Part shown: positions 8,040-16,755 of the stretch, piece by piece
Numbering within the stretch: position 1 is the first letter of the stretch
Layout of the letters: every line of letters begins with the position of its first letter
Origin: Asterionellopsis glacialis
Taxonomy: Eukaryota; Bacillariophyta; Plagiogrammaphyceae; Rhaphoneidales; Asterionellopsidaceae
Assembly: GCA_014885115.2 (NCBI GenBank)
Contig: WKLE02002904.1
Location: 1 to 17,335, forward strand
Length of the DNA: 17,335 nucleotides
Direction of reading: 5' to 3'
Program-made: the position numbers and the translations under genes
The notes under the pieces: model-generated
Told to the model about the DNA's origin: nothing
The model's input: only the letters and a program-made list of their open reading frames with translations
Databases searched by the model: none

Positions 8040-9158
8040 ATGAATGTCCCCAAGGACTTCAACCCTATGTCGTACAATGATTTTTTCTTTGACTCTGATC
8101 TAGAACGTCTCTTAACTCTCCCGATTGGCATCGCCTATGCCATGCTTAAAGATCATGAAGATGAAACTATAATTTGCGATACGGATGGAAACAAATGTGG
8201 ACAGATCGTTCATTATGGAGTCCCTCCCATGTTCACGTGGATCAAGATCAGATGCAGTGCTAAATCTGGTATCCCAAGTGCCATCCTCCCATTGCTTCAG
8301 GGGAGCACAGACTCGTTTGTATTTGCAAAGTTCGAACACACCAAGATAGATATCACTGAAAGCGAATACATGACCACAAAGAATACAAGTAAGTTCAAGA
8401 GTGACGAAACTCTAAAAATTTTCGTTGAAACGGGAGATATTGGTATTGCTCTTGCCAGTATGTTTACAATCCAAAAGAGCGAACGTGTCATTGCAAAGGC
8501 TCTCTTGAGTTACAACAATGCTCGAATGTGTACTGGGGGTCCCAATATCATACAGATTGAAGTTGCACAGGAGTGGCATCAAAGAGGGATAATGGATTGG
8601 CTGTTGAGCAGTATCGAGGATTACTACGTGGATAAATTTGCTGAAGTCCTTAGCAAGTACACTGGTCTTTTAAATATTACTGCAGGCAATATTAAAGACG
8701 GTCGCAAACGAGACAATGAAGGAAATCCTGAAGCTGATTGGTTTTCTGAAAGGGGATATTTTGGGAAGGGTAGTAGTAGATCAGAATCCTTGTCAGCCAA
8801 AATAGTGTCATATGGCATCAAGATTTCCATGATTAATGCAGCTGTCAAGGTTGTTCCAGAGGAAGGCTTGTCGGATGAGCCCTTGCTGAAGGTATTAAAA
8901 GAAAAAGTGGAGCCGAGTGCCTTGGCGTTCAATCCGGATTCAACGGATGATGACAAGACTGATGAAGATAAATCACTCTGCAATTTCACCAGTGGCGGTC
9001 AAGACAAGACTGGTGAAGACAAATCGCTCCCTTCTACCGATAGCCAAATGGACAAAGAAGAAGACAAACCAAATACGGAAGAAGTTATGGGCAAGGAAGA
9101 AACTGTCACGACTGAAGATATATCAAGTACCGAAGATCTCGAAGAAATGTTCAAGTAA
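8040..9158 (+). CDS. Acidic-tailed protein of unknown function with a possible GNAT-like segment
   Basis: The 372-residue frame starts at the first ATG after the in-frame TAA at 8028-8030. Residues 1-290 look globular. Residues 169-197 (IIQIEVAQEWHQRGIMDWLL and following) resemble motif A of GNAT acetyltransferases: a beta strand, a Q/R-x-G turn and a helix with paired leucines. WFSERGYF (234-241) sits where GNATs have their final aromatic-Gly strand. The signature glycines are not all present, so acetyltransferase activity is only a guess. Residues 296-372 are an acidic, disordered tail with a duplicated motif, DKTDEDKSL and DKTGEDKSL. With the upstream segment it would have a nuclear signal and total about 472 codons. 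No introns, signal peptide or membrane helix are visible. A hairpin lies 143 bases after the stop. Confidence 0.75.
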   Translation: MNVPKDFNPMSYNDFFFDSDLERLLTLPIGIAYAMLKDHEDETIICDTDGNKCGQIVHYGVPPMFTWIKIRCSAKSGIPSAILPLLQGSTDSFVFAKFEHTKIDITESEYMTTKNTSKFKSDETLKIFVETGDIGIALASMFTIQKSERVIAKALLSYNNARMCTGGPNIIQIEVAQEWHQRGIMDWLLSSIEDYYVDKFAEVLSKYTGLLNITAGNIKDGRKRDNEGNPEADWFSERGYFGKGSSRSESLSAKIVSYGIKISMINAAVKVVPEEGLSDEPLLKVLKEKVEPSALAFNPDSTDDDKTDEDKSLCNFTSGGQDKTGEDKSLPSTDSQMDKEEDKPNTEEVMGKEETVTTEDISSTEDLEEMFK

Positions 9159-9300
9159 CAAAGAGAATAAGATGGTCTCGACTGTAGTTTTCCATAATAT
9201 GCATTGACTGCATGCTAGAGCCTCAAGTGCAACATGCGAAGAACAAGTCGTCGATGTAAACATTCCGAAAGCTATTTTCGACTATCCTTAATAGACTCAA

Positions 9301-9329
9301 AAAGTTGCAATTTTTGCCTTGGCAACTTT
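9301..9329. repeat. Hairpin AAAGTTGC / GCAACTTT downstream of the acidic-tailed gene
   Basis: Perfect 8-base arms (9301-9308 and 9322-9329) flank a 13-base loop, beginning 143 bases after the stop at 9158. It may be a 3' UTR structure or a transcription end signal; there is no U tract of the bacterial type. Confidence 0.6.
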
Positions 9330-9651
9330 ATCAGAAAAAGGAAGAGCTAATAAGTAAGGAAATTTTGTAAGGCAGAGGATCAGTGGTCACATATCTCTAC
9401 CAAACATGGCTTGTCATCAAAGCAGAGAATACTCCTTGTCGCCACTCTTTTAGGCCTGCATTTTCCAACAAAGGCCTGCCCCAAACTTTCACGGGGAAGC
9501 ATAGTCTGCTGTCGTAGGGTGGCTTCTACTTTCTGTCTTAGCTCGCATGATACGCCAATTTGCAGCGCATATCTCAAGAATCATGCAGGCAACTATATAG
9601 AATCCTTTCCATTAGGTCCCCGCTGCCCACTGTAGTGATTTGTGGATGACT

Positions 9652-9883
9652 TTTTGTAGTCTTGGCAAATCAGTTTTTAAATGATAGAAGTTAAAAATAA
9701 GAGCAGAGCGCCAATTACCACATTCGTACGCGGCAGCTTGTCAGTTCTGAATTTTGAAAAATTTACAGCCTATTGTTTGTAGTCCTGGCAGATCAATTTT
9801 TGAATGAAATAAAGTAAAATGAGAACAAGGCGCCTCGTGCAACAATTGTATGCGGTGACTTTATTCAGTTCTGATTTTGAACC
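9652..9883. repeat. Diverged tandem repeat, unit about 123 bp
   Basis: The unit at 9652-9760 and the unit at 9775-9883 align along their whole length. Shared blocks in order are TTGTAGTC-TGGCA-ATCA, TTTTTxAATGA, GCGCC, TTCGTACGCGG versus TTGTATGCGG, and TCAGTTCTGA-TTTTGAA. Substitutions and small indels show that the duplication is older than the one at 7153. Confidence 0.75.
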
Positions 9884-10188
9884 ATAGAGTAGAGCAAATT
9901 TGCTGCAACACTCAGGTTATGATACACTGTAAGAACACAACAACAAAAATATACGTATTTGAAAATAGCCCTAATCAAAAAAAGATTTGTGCTTTTGCAA
10001 GAAATAAGGTTTGCTGCTGCATTGTTAGTAGAAGCAGAAAGAAACGTTTTATATCTCGATCTACTATCATTTTTTATAAACTTAAAAACACAAACGCTAT
10101 AGACCACCTTTTTGGAATCTATGCTGACATTGGAAATATGAATATAACGTATACATGCCACGCACTGGGCGAAAAAGTATAGTTTTTC

Positions 10189-10209
10189 ATCTAGTATCAT
10201 AAACTAGAT
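10189..10209 (-). repeat. Hairpin just after the stop of the secreted-protein gene
   Basis: ATCTAGT (10189-10195) and ACTAGAT (10203-10209) are perfect 7-base arms with a 7-base loop. On the minus strand the stem starts 8 bases after the TAA at 10218-10220, so it would sit at the very start of the 3' UTR. Confidence 0.6.
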
Positions 10210-10217
10210 AACCAATT

Positions 10218-11293
10218 TTAATTGAATCTTTCATCAAGAGCATCCATTGCAGTTTTTCGAATGGAAGAAATTTCATAGCCTTCCAGAGTATCTTCTACTG
10301 ACTTTGTAGAGACCAATATGGACACTACAAAAAGAACACATCGAGGGTTGACTGAATCAAAATCTATGTTGCAAGCTGAAATCGTAACGGACGACAAAAA
10401 TTTGAGCAAACAGACAAGAGAAAGATGAAAAATGCAGTGCATAGAATATTCTTACCAACATTATTGTCAATCAAGTTGGTAACTTCAACTTGAACATCAT
10501 ATCTACAGTCTTGTAAGCTACGTGCTGGAGAGGTAATTAATTTCCGTTGATATGCTTGAATTGCAGCAGCCGACAACTTAGGCGGTTCCGGAATGGTATA
10601 CTTAGAAACTCGGTAAGTGTCTAAAATCCTAGTTCTTCGTTCAGGAATAGAACAATTGAGTGATTCCAAGATGACAGTTTGAATGTTTGTGGTTACATCT
10701 TCAACAACAGTGTTATTGTCTTTACCAGACATAATTTCTGAAGCCGAAAGCCCAGTATCGTGTTGAATTAAAAAGGTAAATCCTTCAATGGGTACATAAG
10801 GAACCTGAGGATTAGCAGTAACATAATCTTGGGTATCAGAGCATAATAATCGCAAACGTGCTAAGTCGGTGTCACCTATACTGGTAAGATCCGTCGGAAT
10901 CTCCACAGAAGGAGGAACGTCTGCAGGGCATACCTTCTGGTAACACGATCCGATGATGAAAGCAGAAACCAGCTGTGCAGGCAAATCCCCAAATCGAGAA
11001 ACATGTAACATACCACCAGAGAAAATTGTCAAAAACTCAAGGAATTCAGCTGTCGAGATTTCATTGTCATCTCCTGCAAGTTGTACCAGATCTTCCAAGC
11101 AAGATTCTAACTGTGTCGTACTCAATAATTTTCGATCGGCATGTTGATCCGACATTGTGACTTCCAAGCTTTCCTTTGAAACTTCAGCATACTCTAAAAT
11201 TGACTTAGTACTTCCTGCTGCAATAAGGGAAGAGAAAATAAGGAGCGCCCATGAACTCACAAAGGGGGCGATTGATCTCCGGCTAATCATCAT
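10218..11293 (-). CDS. Secreted Cys-containing protein with a degenerate EF-hand-like segment (two exons)
   Basis: Complement of join(10218-10375, 10456-11293), giving 331 residues. The start at 11293 gives a good signal peptide (residues 1-27, core FVSSWALLIFSSLIAAG). An upstream in-frame ATG at 11461 would add 56 basic and polar residues and bury the signal, so I take it as 5' UTR. The mature part carries at least eight Cys (for example 65, 117 and 122) and N-glycosylation sequons (NNT, NCS), consistent with a folded, disulfide-bonded extracellular protein. Residues 63-92 (SCLEDLVQL, then DDNEISTAEFLEFL) resemble an EF-hand with most calcium ligands lost. The order Cys-EDL, acidic loop, EF-x-EFL, FGDLP, GSCYQ matches a pattern I recall from a large family of diatom hypothetical secreted proteins. 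I could not verify this, and I assign no function. Confidence 0.75.
10376..10455 (-). other. Intron of the secreted-protein gene (80 nt)
   Basis: On the minus strand the donor is GTTG|GTAAGA and the acceptor GATTTCAG|CTTGC. The splice restores the frame: NNV then Ala-Cys-Asn, continuing as DFDSVNPRC to the stop DERFN-TAA. Donor and acceptor both match consensus closely. Unspliced, the frame would end at 10364 with an implausible hydrophobic tail. Confidence 0.85.
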
Positions 11294-11640
11294 GGCTTTT
11301 CCTTTGACGGTAACAACGCCGTTGGTGTTGAGATTGCTCCTTGTATTTTTGGTGCTAAAATTCTCTTGTGAGGAGACTCTTGCACAAAAATTTGTTACAA
11401 GAGTAACCTTCTGTTGGAGAGGCAAATCTTTACCAATGTATTGGTTGATAATGTAGAACAAATAGTAATCTCTTTCTTTGTCTCGTGTTTCTCTTGAAAA
11501 TACGACAAAAAAATCAAAAGTTTTTCGTGGGATGTCGAAATTTCATAAAATTTCCTTACTTAACAAATATATATTCACACATGAAGATACGTATATACCG
11601 GATGGTTACTTACATTCCAGATTGATACTAATATTTTTCC

Positions 11641-11680
11641 GTTAAGTGAAGATACCTTCCTACTTAACGTTCTTGGAAGG
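11641..11680. repeat. Two overlapping, mutually exclusive inverted repeats
   Basis: GTTAAGT (11641-11647) pairs with ACTTAAC (11662-11668). CCTTCC (11655-11660), inside its loop, pairs with GGAAGG (11675-11680). The two stems cannot form together. They lie about 350 bases before the ATG of the minus-strand gene at 11293, in its promoter or leader. Confidence 0.45.
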
Positions 11681-13232
11681 ATACCAAACTGTAGGGAAAC
11701 GCTTCCGTTTGCTCCCAAGACTGCCTCTAGAGTGAGAGAAAGATCCGTTTGTCACCTTTTCTTTTTGTGGCTTTGTTAGAAAAAACAAACTGAGAGAACT
11801 CATCTTGCTTTTCCGTGGCATCCATCTTAGACCATTCACTTTTTTCCTCGGCCGTTGAGGAGTACAACGTACACTTTTGACTCAAACGGGTCTTGTAGGA
11901 TACATTGTATTGTATTGAAGGTCGTCAGCTACCTCAAAATATGTTCGTTCATATGAATCAATATCAGTATGTCAATATGAGCAAAAACTCGTGATTGTGT
12001 TCCTACTTGTCATCGACAATATTGTAGAATCGCCGATCATGATCATATGCTACAGTTACCGAAATTTTAAACGCCATAGAGAAATATCAAGAAATTGTAC
12101 AGAGACTACACCAACTGATTCACTTTTGACATGCCGGTCCAAACAGCACCATGTTTGAATGTTTTAACATCAACAGGACAATATCTTCTATATATTTGAA
12201 AGACATACGGTCGTCATGTGAATGTATCTGCTATGCAGGCTCCAGGTTCATAACAATCAACTTTATCTCACTTTTATTTTGAGCATTCCTATAGCGAACG
12301 AAATCAAGTGGTAAATTCTCCATTTTTGACATTCTAAATCAAGAAAATAGGCAAAGCTTGATCAGCACACGAAACAGCTTCTGCAACTGATTGCCTTTCT
12401 CCTCCCGACCAAGAGAATACACTCGGCACGACGAGAAAATTCAGTGGTTACATCTAAAAGTCAAAGTCTTTGAAACTCTTTTTGTGCCAAACTCTGCTTG
12501 TAGAGATGTGATAGTTGCTTACGCTTCAACGCGTTACTTCTATTTGCGATGGGGATACCTCCCCTTTCATCTCTGTCGCGCTTAAAATACTTTGAACATG
12601 TATGTATATAAAACCTATATGCCCTTCGTATCATGTAAAAGTTGCTCGCTCTTCAAAGCGCAAATCTTGTATTACATGGAATGGTTTTGATACTTTCCGA
12701 CCCTCAGATCTCGCGTTTTACTTTACAAACTATTTCCCCACAATGTCAATTTGTGTGTGAAATCTGTATGTTGTATCCACCTTGATCTGTAACATGGCTC
12801 AGAAGTAGTAAGCATCAAGTGTTCCGATGAATATAACTTTTATGGTTGTGAGAGGGATGATTTCAAAAAAATCTTTTCACACGTAACAATGAAACTATAG
12901 GCGGTCGTAGCTCTCTCACACATGAAGAAAACTCTGTTCCAATAGGTTTTAAATTATGGTAAAGTCTATGGACATGATGATTCCGGAACGGTTGGCGAGC
13001 AAGGCTGGATGGGGATGAGTGGCCATCATGTATCGAACTGATGTGAATGAGCAGAACTATATTTTATGGAAAATCATTATTTCTAAAACAAAAAGAGAAC
13101 GGATCCATAATTATTTGGAAGCGAGAGAAGACTACAAGTAATAAGGACTGTGCAAGTCATTTATTAAAAACAAGTCGCATTTTAATAATGGGTATGCAGT
13201 CCTACTTTAGCATTTTTTTCCCGCGTTATATA

Positions 13233-13317
13233 ACTCTCTAGAGAGTAGATGTCCTATCTTTCTCTCTTTAGGACCTCTTAGGACCTACTTGGTAAGGGAC
13301 TACTCTCTCTAGAGAGA
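13233..13317. repeat. Paired 14-bp palindromes with TCTCTAGAGA core
   Basis: ACTCTCTAGAGAGT (13233-13246) and TCTCTCTAGAGAGA (13304-13317) are both perfect palindromes. Between them is the direct repeat TTAGGACCT (13268-13276 and 13278-13286). The outer copies with their TAG/CTA flanks also form an inverted pair. Related cores occur at 13512-13517 (TCTAGAGAGAG) and 15791-15800 (TCTCTAGAGA). Confidence 0.75.
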
Positions 13318-13677
13318 TGATGACTAAAGTTTCATTCATGATGGTGACGTAGTGTCGAGATTCACTTGCAGTCATGATGTGATGGATACTTTAAGTTTAG
13401 TCAGCAGAGGAGCAATAATAGAAGTGTTACTTCGTCGGAACTTTTGAGAAGCGGTTGTTCCCACTACTACAAAGTATGAGTTTCACCGTTGGTCATCTTT
13501 TTTTAAAGTGGTCTAGAGAGAGTCAATGATCGTATTATAACATCAAAATTCAATGCATCCAATCAATACCTACTGGCTGTATCCTTATTCAGGTTACAGT
13601 AAGTTACTCCATCGGAGTGTGGAACCGAACGATGTGTAAGAGACTCGTTCTCTCTAGGCCTCAAGAGGTGTTCTAGA

Positions 13678-13691
13678 GTCTACCGGTAGAC
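13678..13691. repeat. 14-bp perfect palindrome GTCTACCGGTAGAC
   Basis: Both halves match exactly with no spacer. It sits just after TTCTAGA and before AGAGAGAAA, so it is embedded in the same CTCT/AGAG-rich environment as the pair at 13233-13317. It lies about 270 bases beyond the stop of the minus-strand gene at 13965. Confidence 0.7.
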
Positions 13692-13964
13692 AGAGAGAAA
13701 AACTCACGTTTGTATCCATTTACTGATTCTAATTTAAAATATTAATTTTAGCATGCATAGTATACAAGATAAGAATCACCCCCGCTCCGGTAAGTCGTGA
13801 CCAACCTCGATAATGCTATTGTGAAATTGGGGTCTTCTTCCATGTTTCTAGTGGTATTTCGTGCAATTGGGCAAAAAGATTGCATGGTAATCGGGTTTAA
13901 CAAAAAAAGACATGCACTGTATAAATCCATTGATAAATCAAATATGAAAGAATGAAGAATGGTT

Positions 13965-14834
13965 TTAAAGTCTTGTAATACCAGAAGGTGGTGGTGGACT
14001 TTGGAGTAATCCACTCTTTTCATTATTATGTTCTTCGGCAGATCCATAGGCCGGTACATAATGTCCTAGTCCACCAGTTTTCTTGTGAGACGCATAGTGG
14101 TTTTGACTGGCGGAAAAATAATCTGTAGGGACAGTGACACTCCCATTACCCCGTACTCCTCCTTGTAAACATTGCCACATGGTACGAACACATGTAGATG
14201 CCAAACTTTCCTGTTGTTCGTTATACTGATGTTGTGAATTTATAGTATGATTGTCAGGGCTGTTGTCACCATCCACGTAATATCCAATGACTTCTTCTTG
14301 CATGCGTCGTGCTGTTTGTTCCGCTACATGTGCCTGTAAGGAACTTTCATCTAAACTATTTTCCGTCATGGATCGTTCTGCCATGGTATAGGCACGTTGA
14401 TACGAATCCAAGGCGTCTAATTGTTGCTGTTGTTGACGTTTCCGTTCTTCTACCATAAGAGGTGAATTTCCAATGGAGGAGGAGGACGACGACTCAGTCG
14501 TGACGGACACTGTCATCGGTGGCATATCATCGTCGTAGGTACTGAAGTTATCTTCGCAATGATTGGTAATGAATATTTTCTTCGTACCACTACCACCAGT
14601 TGTAGTAGCTGTTGGAGGAGGAGTACTAGGAGTACGAAATGATGGTGTAGGTGAATGATAGGATTGATATGATATTGATCCGCTTCCACCAGAGTATCCA
14701 TCAATCGAGGGTGGGACTGATTTTTGACGATTTGCTTCTGCAGCAAGTTTATGAATGAGCTGCTCTGCCCTTTCCATGTTGAAATCATCGTCACCACCAT
14801 GGCTTTGTCTCTGACTGTTCGGAGAAGAAATCAT
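13965..14834 (-). CDS. Low-complexity, Ser/Gln-rich protein of unknown function
   Basis: A 289-residue frame on the minus strand with no introns seen. It is the longest open frame in the area, and has codon-level features of a real gene: low-complexity tracts in only one frame and no internal stop. Residues 17-36 may form a helix (MERAEQLIHKLAAEANR). Residues 45-85 are Ser/Gly/Pro/Thr-rich, 115-120 are a Ser run and 134-138 a Gln run. Residues 140-185 (DALDSYQRAYTMAERSMTE and then EQTARRMQEEVIGYY) look helical and amphipathic and could be a short coiled coil. A Cys pair lies at 215 and 222, and the end has EKSGLLQSPPPPSG, reminiscent of an acidic dileucine sorting signal. There is no signal peptide or membrane helix, so it is probably cytosolic. 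I recognise no family. Confidence 0.65.
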   Translation of the reverse strand: MISSPNSQRQSHGGDDDFNMERAEQLIHKLAAEANRQKSVPPSIDGYSGGSGSISYQSYHSPTPSFRTPSTPPPTATTTGGSGTKKIFITNHCEDNFSTYDDDMPPMTVSVTTESSSSSSIGNSPLMVEERKRQQQQQLDALDSYQRAYTMAERSMTENSLDESSLQAHVAEQTARRMQEEVIGYYVDGDNSPDNHTINSQHQYNEQQESLASTCVRTMWQCLQGGVRGNGSVTVPTDYFSASQNHYASHKKTGGLGHYVPAYGSAEEHNNEKSGLLQSPPPPSGITRL

Positions 14835-16114
14835 TGTTATATTATATTGGACGGTATAAGAAGCACGAACGAGACAGTGAAAGAGTCCTCTTTAGAAACA
14901 AACACACACTGACTGAATGTGTCACGAAGAGCAGCAAAGATCAGATAGTCTAGATACCGAATGGGATCTTTTTGGTATCCAGTGATTTTCTATGCAAACT
15001 GCGTAATTTCGCTTGTTTTGTGGTGCACCGCTGTGAACTGGTCTACGAACTCGTGCGTGGATTAAGGATGATAAGTTTTTGTTCGGCGAGCGGAGTAGCA
15101 GTAGTAAAGGGAGATGAGGTCGAGAAGTTAGCTGGCTGTCTCCTTCTTCTTCGCATGCTGGCGACATTCACGAATCAAAAGCCAATAAGAGTCCCAACGC
15201 ATTATTTGACTGGTGTCGAGTGTGACGTTGTTGATGACATCTGCTTCCTCCCCAACGTACGGGATGTACTACATGTATCTTGAGTACTATTTACCATGCG
15301 CCTGAGAGGAGTTACCCCTACTTGAAACTGTACGTCACAAATGCTTCGAAAAACATTTTTTGTCTTGGGCACTTTAGTTTACAGCACAATATTTTTAAAA
15401 TTGAACAGTATCTTCAAATCAGGGGACTGCTACATGTGTTAAAATACTATCTTTACTTATAATACGTCAGCAAGATAGTGCAATTTTTTTTAGGTCTCTA
15501 CTTATCTTTAAAATTTCTGCTTAAATACAGTAGATCCTCCTACTTGAAATCCATTACGTACAGGTAGGCATGTCATTTTGGGAGGGCTGGCTCATTCTTT
15601 CATTGTGTTTGGGTTGAACTGTCAGCAGACAAGCCAATCCTTTTTGGTGGTGTCACAAAAGTTTCGCTGACGTAGACTCGTCTGATTGCGCGATGTGTCA
15701 CTTTTTTGGGATTATTTCATCCATCTAGAGTAGACTTGCAATATTTTCTTCACTTCTTGGATATGGGTTAGGACTACCAGTACATGACTCTCTCTAGAGA
15801 AGAGGAGTTCTTATGAGGTAGATAGCAGATTAGGTATTTGGGAAAAGTAAGTCTCACTCTCATATGGATGATGCATTTGTTGGATGACCATTCTTGTACT
15901 AAAATTATTATCTATTGAGCATAGTACTCTGGATACTATTTCTTTTAGTGTTAGTTAGTTGTCTTCTTGGTCACTTTTTGTATTACAACATGCAGATGTT
16001 AAATAGTAGTCTAGTCATGTGCTTGATTCCCAGAAGAAAGACAACTAAAAGAACTTTTTTTGGTCAAAATATTACTCTAATGATTCACAAAAAAGAATTA
16101 CTCTTTAATATCAC
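14835..16114. other. Gene-free region upstream of the minus-strand low-complexity gene
   Basis: The first few hundred bases from 14835 should be the promoter and 5' leader of the gene at 13965-14834. They include TGACGT-like elements near 15222 and 15670, which I cannot assign. A frame at 14972-15283 is open for 103 codons, but its composition is not persuasive. A TCTCTAGAGA palindrome is at 15791-15800. A donor-like GTAAGT follows GGGAAAA at about 15846, after a short stretch that reads well (YEVDSRLGIWE), but I could not connect it to any exon. Confidence 0.5.
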
Positions 16115-16195
16115 ATGTGTAATTTCAGATACAACAATAATATCAATAACAATAACAATAACAATAACAATAACAATAACAATAACAATAACAAT

Positions 16196-16241
<46 letters not shown>

Positions 16242-16448
16242 TGTTCTACGTGAGTGGAGCGAGCACAGAGTACTTTGCGGGAGGTATCGTAAGTGTAGAA
16301 GGGACTAGTTGTCTGAAAGTAGTAAGACTAGTAGCGGAATATTTTTCAACTAAAAATTACAGGGCTCATTTATGCCAAAACTTGGGAGTATGTGAGTTTC
16401 GATTTCTCTTCTTCAGCCGGCTTAGAGCAATATTGGAAAAATAAGTGA
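16115..16448 (+). CDS. Possible small spliced gene beginning with a poly-Asn tract
   Basis: Proposed join of 16115-16283 and 16363-16448, giving 84 residues. Exon 1 reads MCNFRY, then an Asn run encoded by the (CAATAA)n(CAA)n array, then MFYVSGASTEYFAG. A donor GAG|GTATCG and acceptor ATTACAG|GGCTC remove 79 nt, the same size as the intron at 10376-10455. They restore a frame that reads GLIYAKTWEYVSFDFSSS and continues AGLEQYWKNK before TGA. Exon 2 in this frame has clear protein character; the unspliced frame does not. Other readings: the start may be ATG 16241, with the array as leader; the donor may be GTAAGT at 16289; or the TGA may be bypassed by the GTGAGT donor at 16445, making this part of a larger gene. 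An acceptor-like TTTCAG ends at 16128. No family is recognised. Confidence 0.35.
16144..16239. repeat. Compound microsatellite (CAATAA)9(CAA)14
   Basis: Nine perfect CAATAA units (16144-16197) pass directly into fourteen CAA units (16198-16239). In one frame the whole array encodes only Asn. In the Gln frame every CAATAA unit carries a TAA stop, so only the Asn or Thr/Ile frames can be translated through it. Confidence 0.95.
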
Positions 16449-16724
16449 GTCTGCTTGAGTCAATTTTGTAAAGGGGATTTATAAAAACGGTATTCTGGAA
16501 ACTGTCTGATTCAGTATCAGTCTGTAAAAAACCATAAAATCCATTGGTAAGTACATATGTGGCACATGGCCAAGACACATGGTCGAATATGGTCTGGCAC
16601 ATGCTTGACATATAGAGTCCTGCATGCATCAGGCACATGACTAAATAAAGTCCAGCGTACCATTTAGTACTATTAGTACTTAGTTCTGGAAATCAAAATT
16701 TCAAAAATATTTTTTTTCAGAAAT

Positions 16725-16754
<30 letters not shown>
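16725..16754. repeat. (AAC)10 microsatellite
   Basis: Ten AAC units preceded by TTTTTTTTCAGAAAT and followed by ATGTTT. The arrangement mirrors the array at 16144-16239, which is preceded by TTTCAGAT and followed by ATGTTC. Confidence 0.9.

Positions 16755-16755
<1 letters not shown>

Larger units (their letters stand above)
9159..10217. other. Gene-free region between convergent genes
   Basis: The plus-strand gene ends at 9158 and the minus-strand gene at 10218, so this is shared 3' flank. It holds a hairpin at 9301-9329, a diverged 123-base tandem repeat at 9652-9883 and a hairpin at 10189-10209. Overlapping frames around 9380-9635 and 9865-10200 are open on both strands, but show no motif or coding bias that I trust. 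Confidence 0.55.
11294..13964. other. Long gene-free region upstream of the secreted-protein gene
   Basis: The part nearest 11294 should be the 5' UTR and promoter of the minus-strand gene, including an unused in-frame ATG at 11461. Two overlapping inverted repeats lie at 11641-11680. From 11.9 to 13.2 kb I see no coding sequence, repeat or RNA gene; frames of about 60 codons at 12391 and 13047 are not convincing. From 13.2 to 13.7 kb there is a cluster of long palindromes. The end next to 13965 is the 3' flank of the following gene. Confidence 0.55.

Noticed and set aside
8014..8070. A 31-nt intron (GTATTA...CAAG) that would remove the in-frame TAA
   Set aside because: Too short for normal splicing, and its length is not a multiple of three, so the frame would be lost.
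11294..11461. Start of the secreted-protein gene at the upstream ATG 11461
   Set aside because: It would place 56 polar and basic residues before an otherwise good signal peptide; kept only as an alternative.
14972..15283. 103-codon plus-strand frame opposite the promoter of the low-complexity gene
   Set aside because: No recognisable domain, and a competing minus-strand frame at 14922-15167 looks no better or worse.
15915..16253. Hydrophobic plus-strand frame running into Ile/Thr from the microsatellite
   Set aside because: The Thr/Ile frame ends just after the array, and the upstream part lacks coding character.
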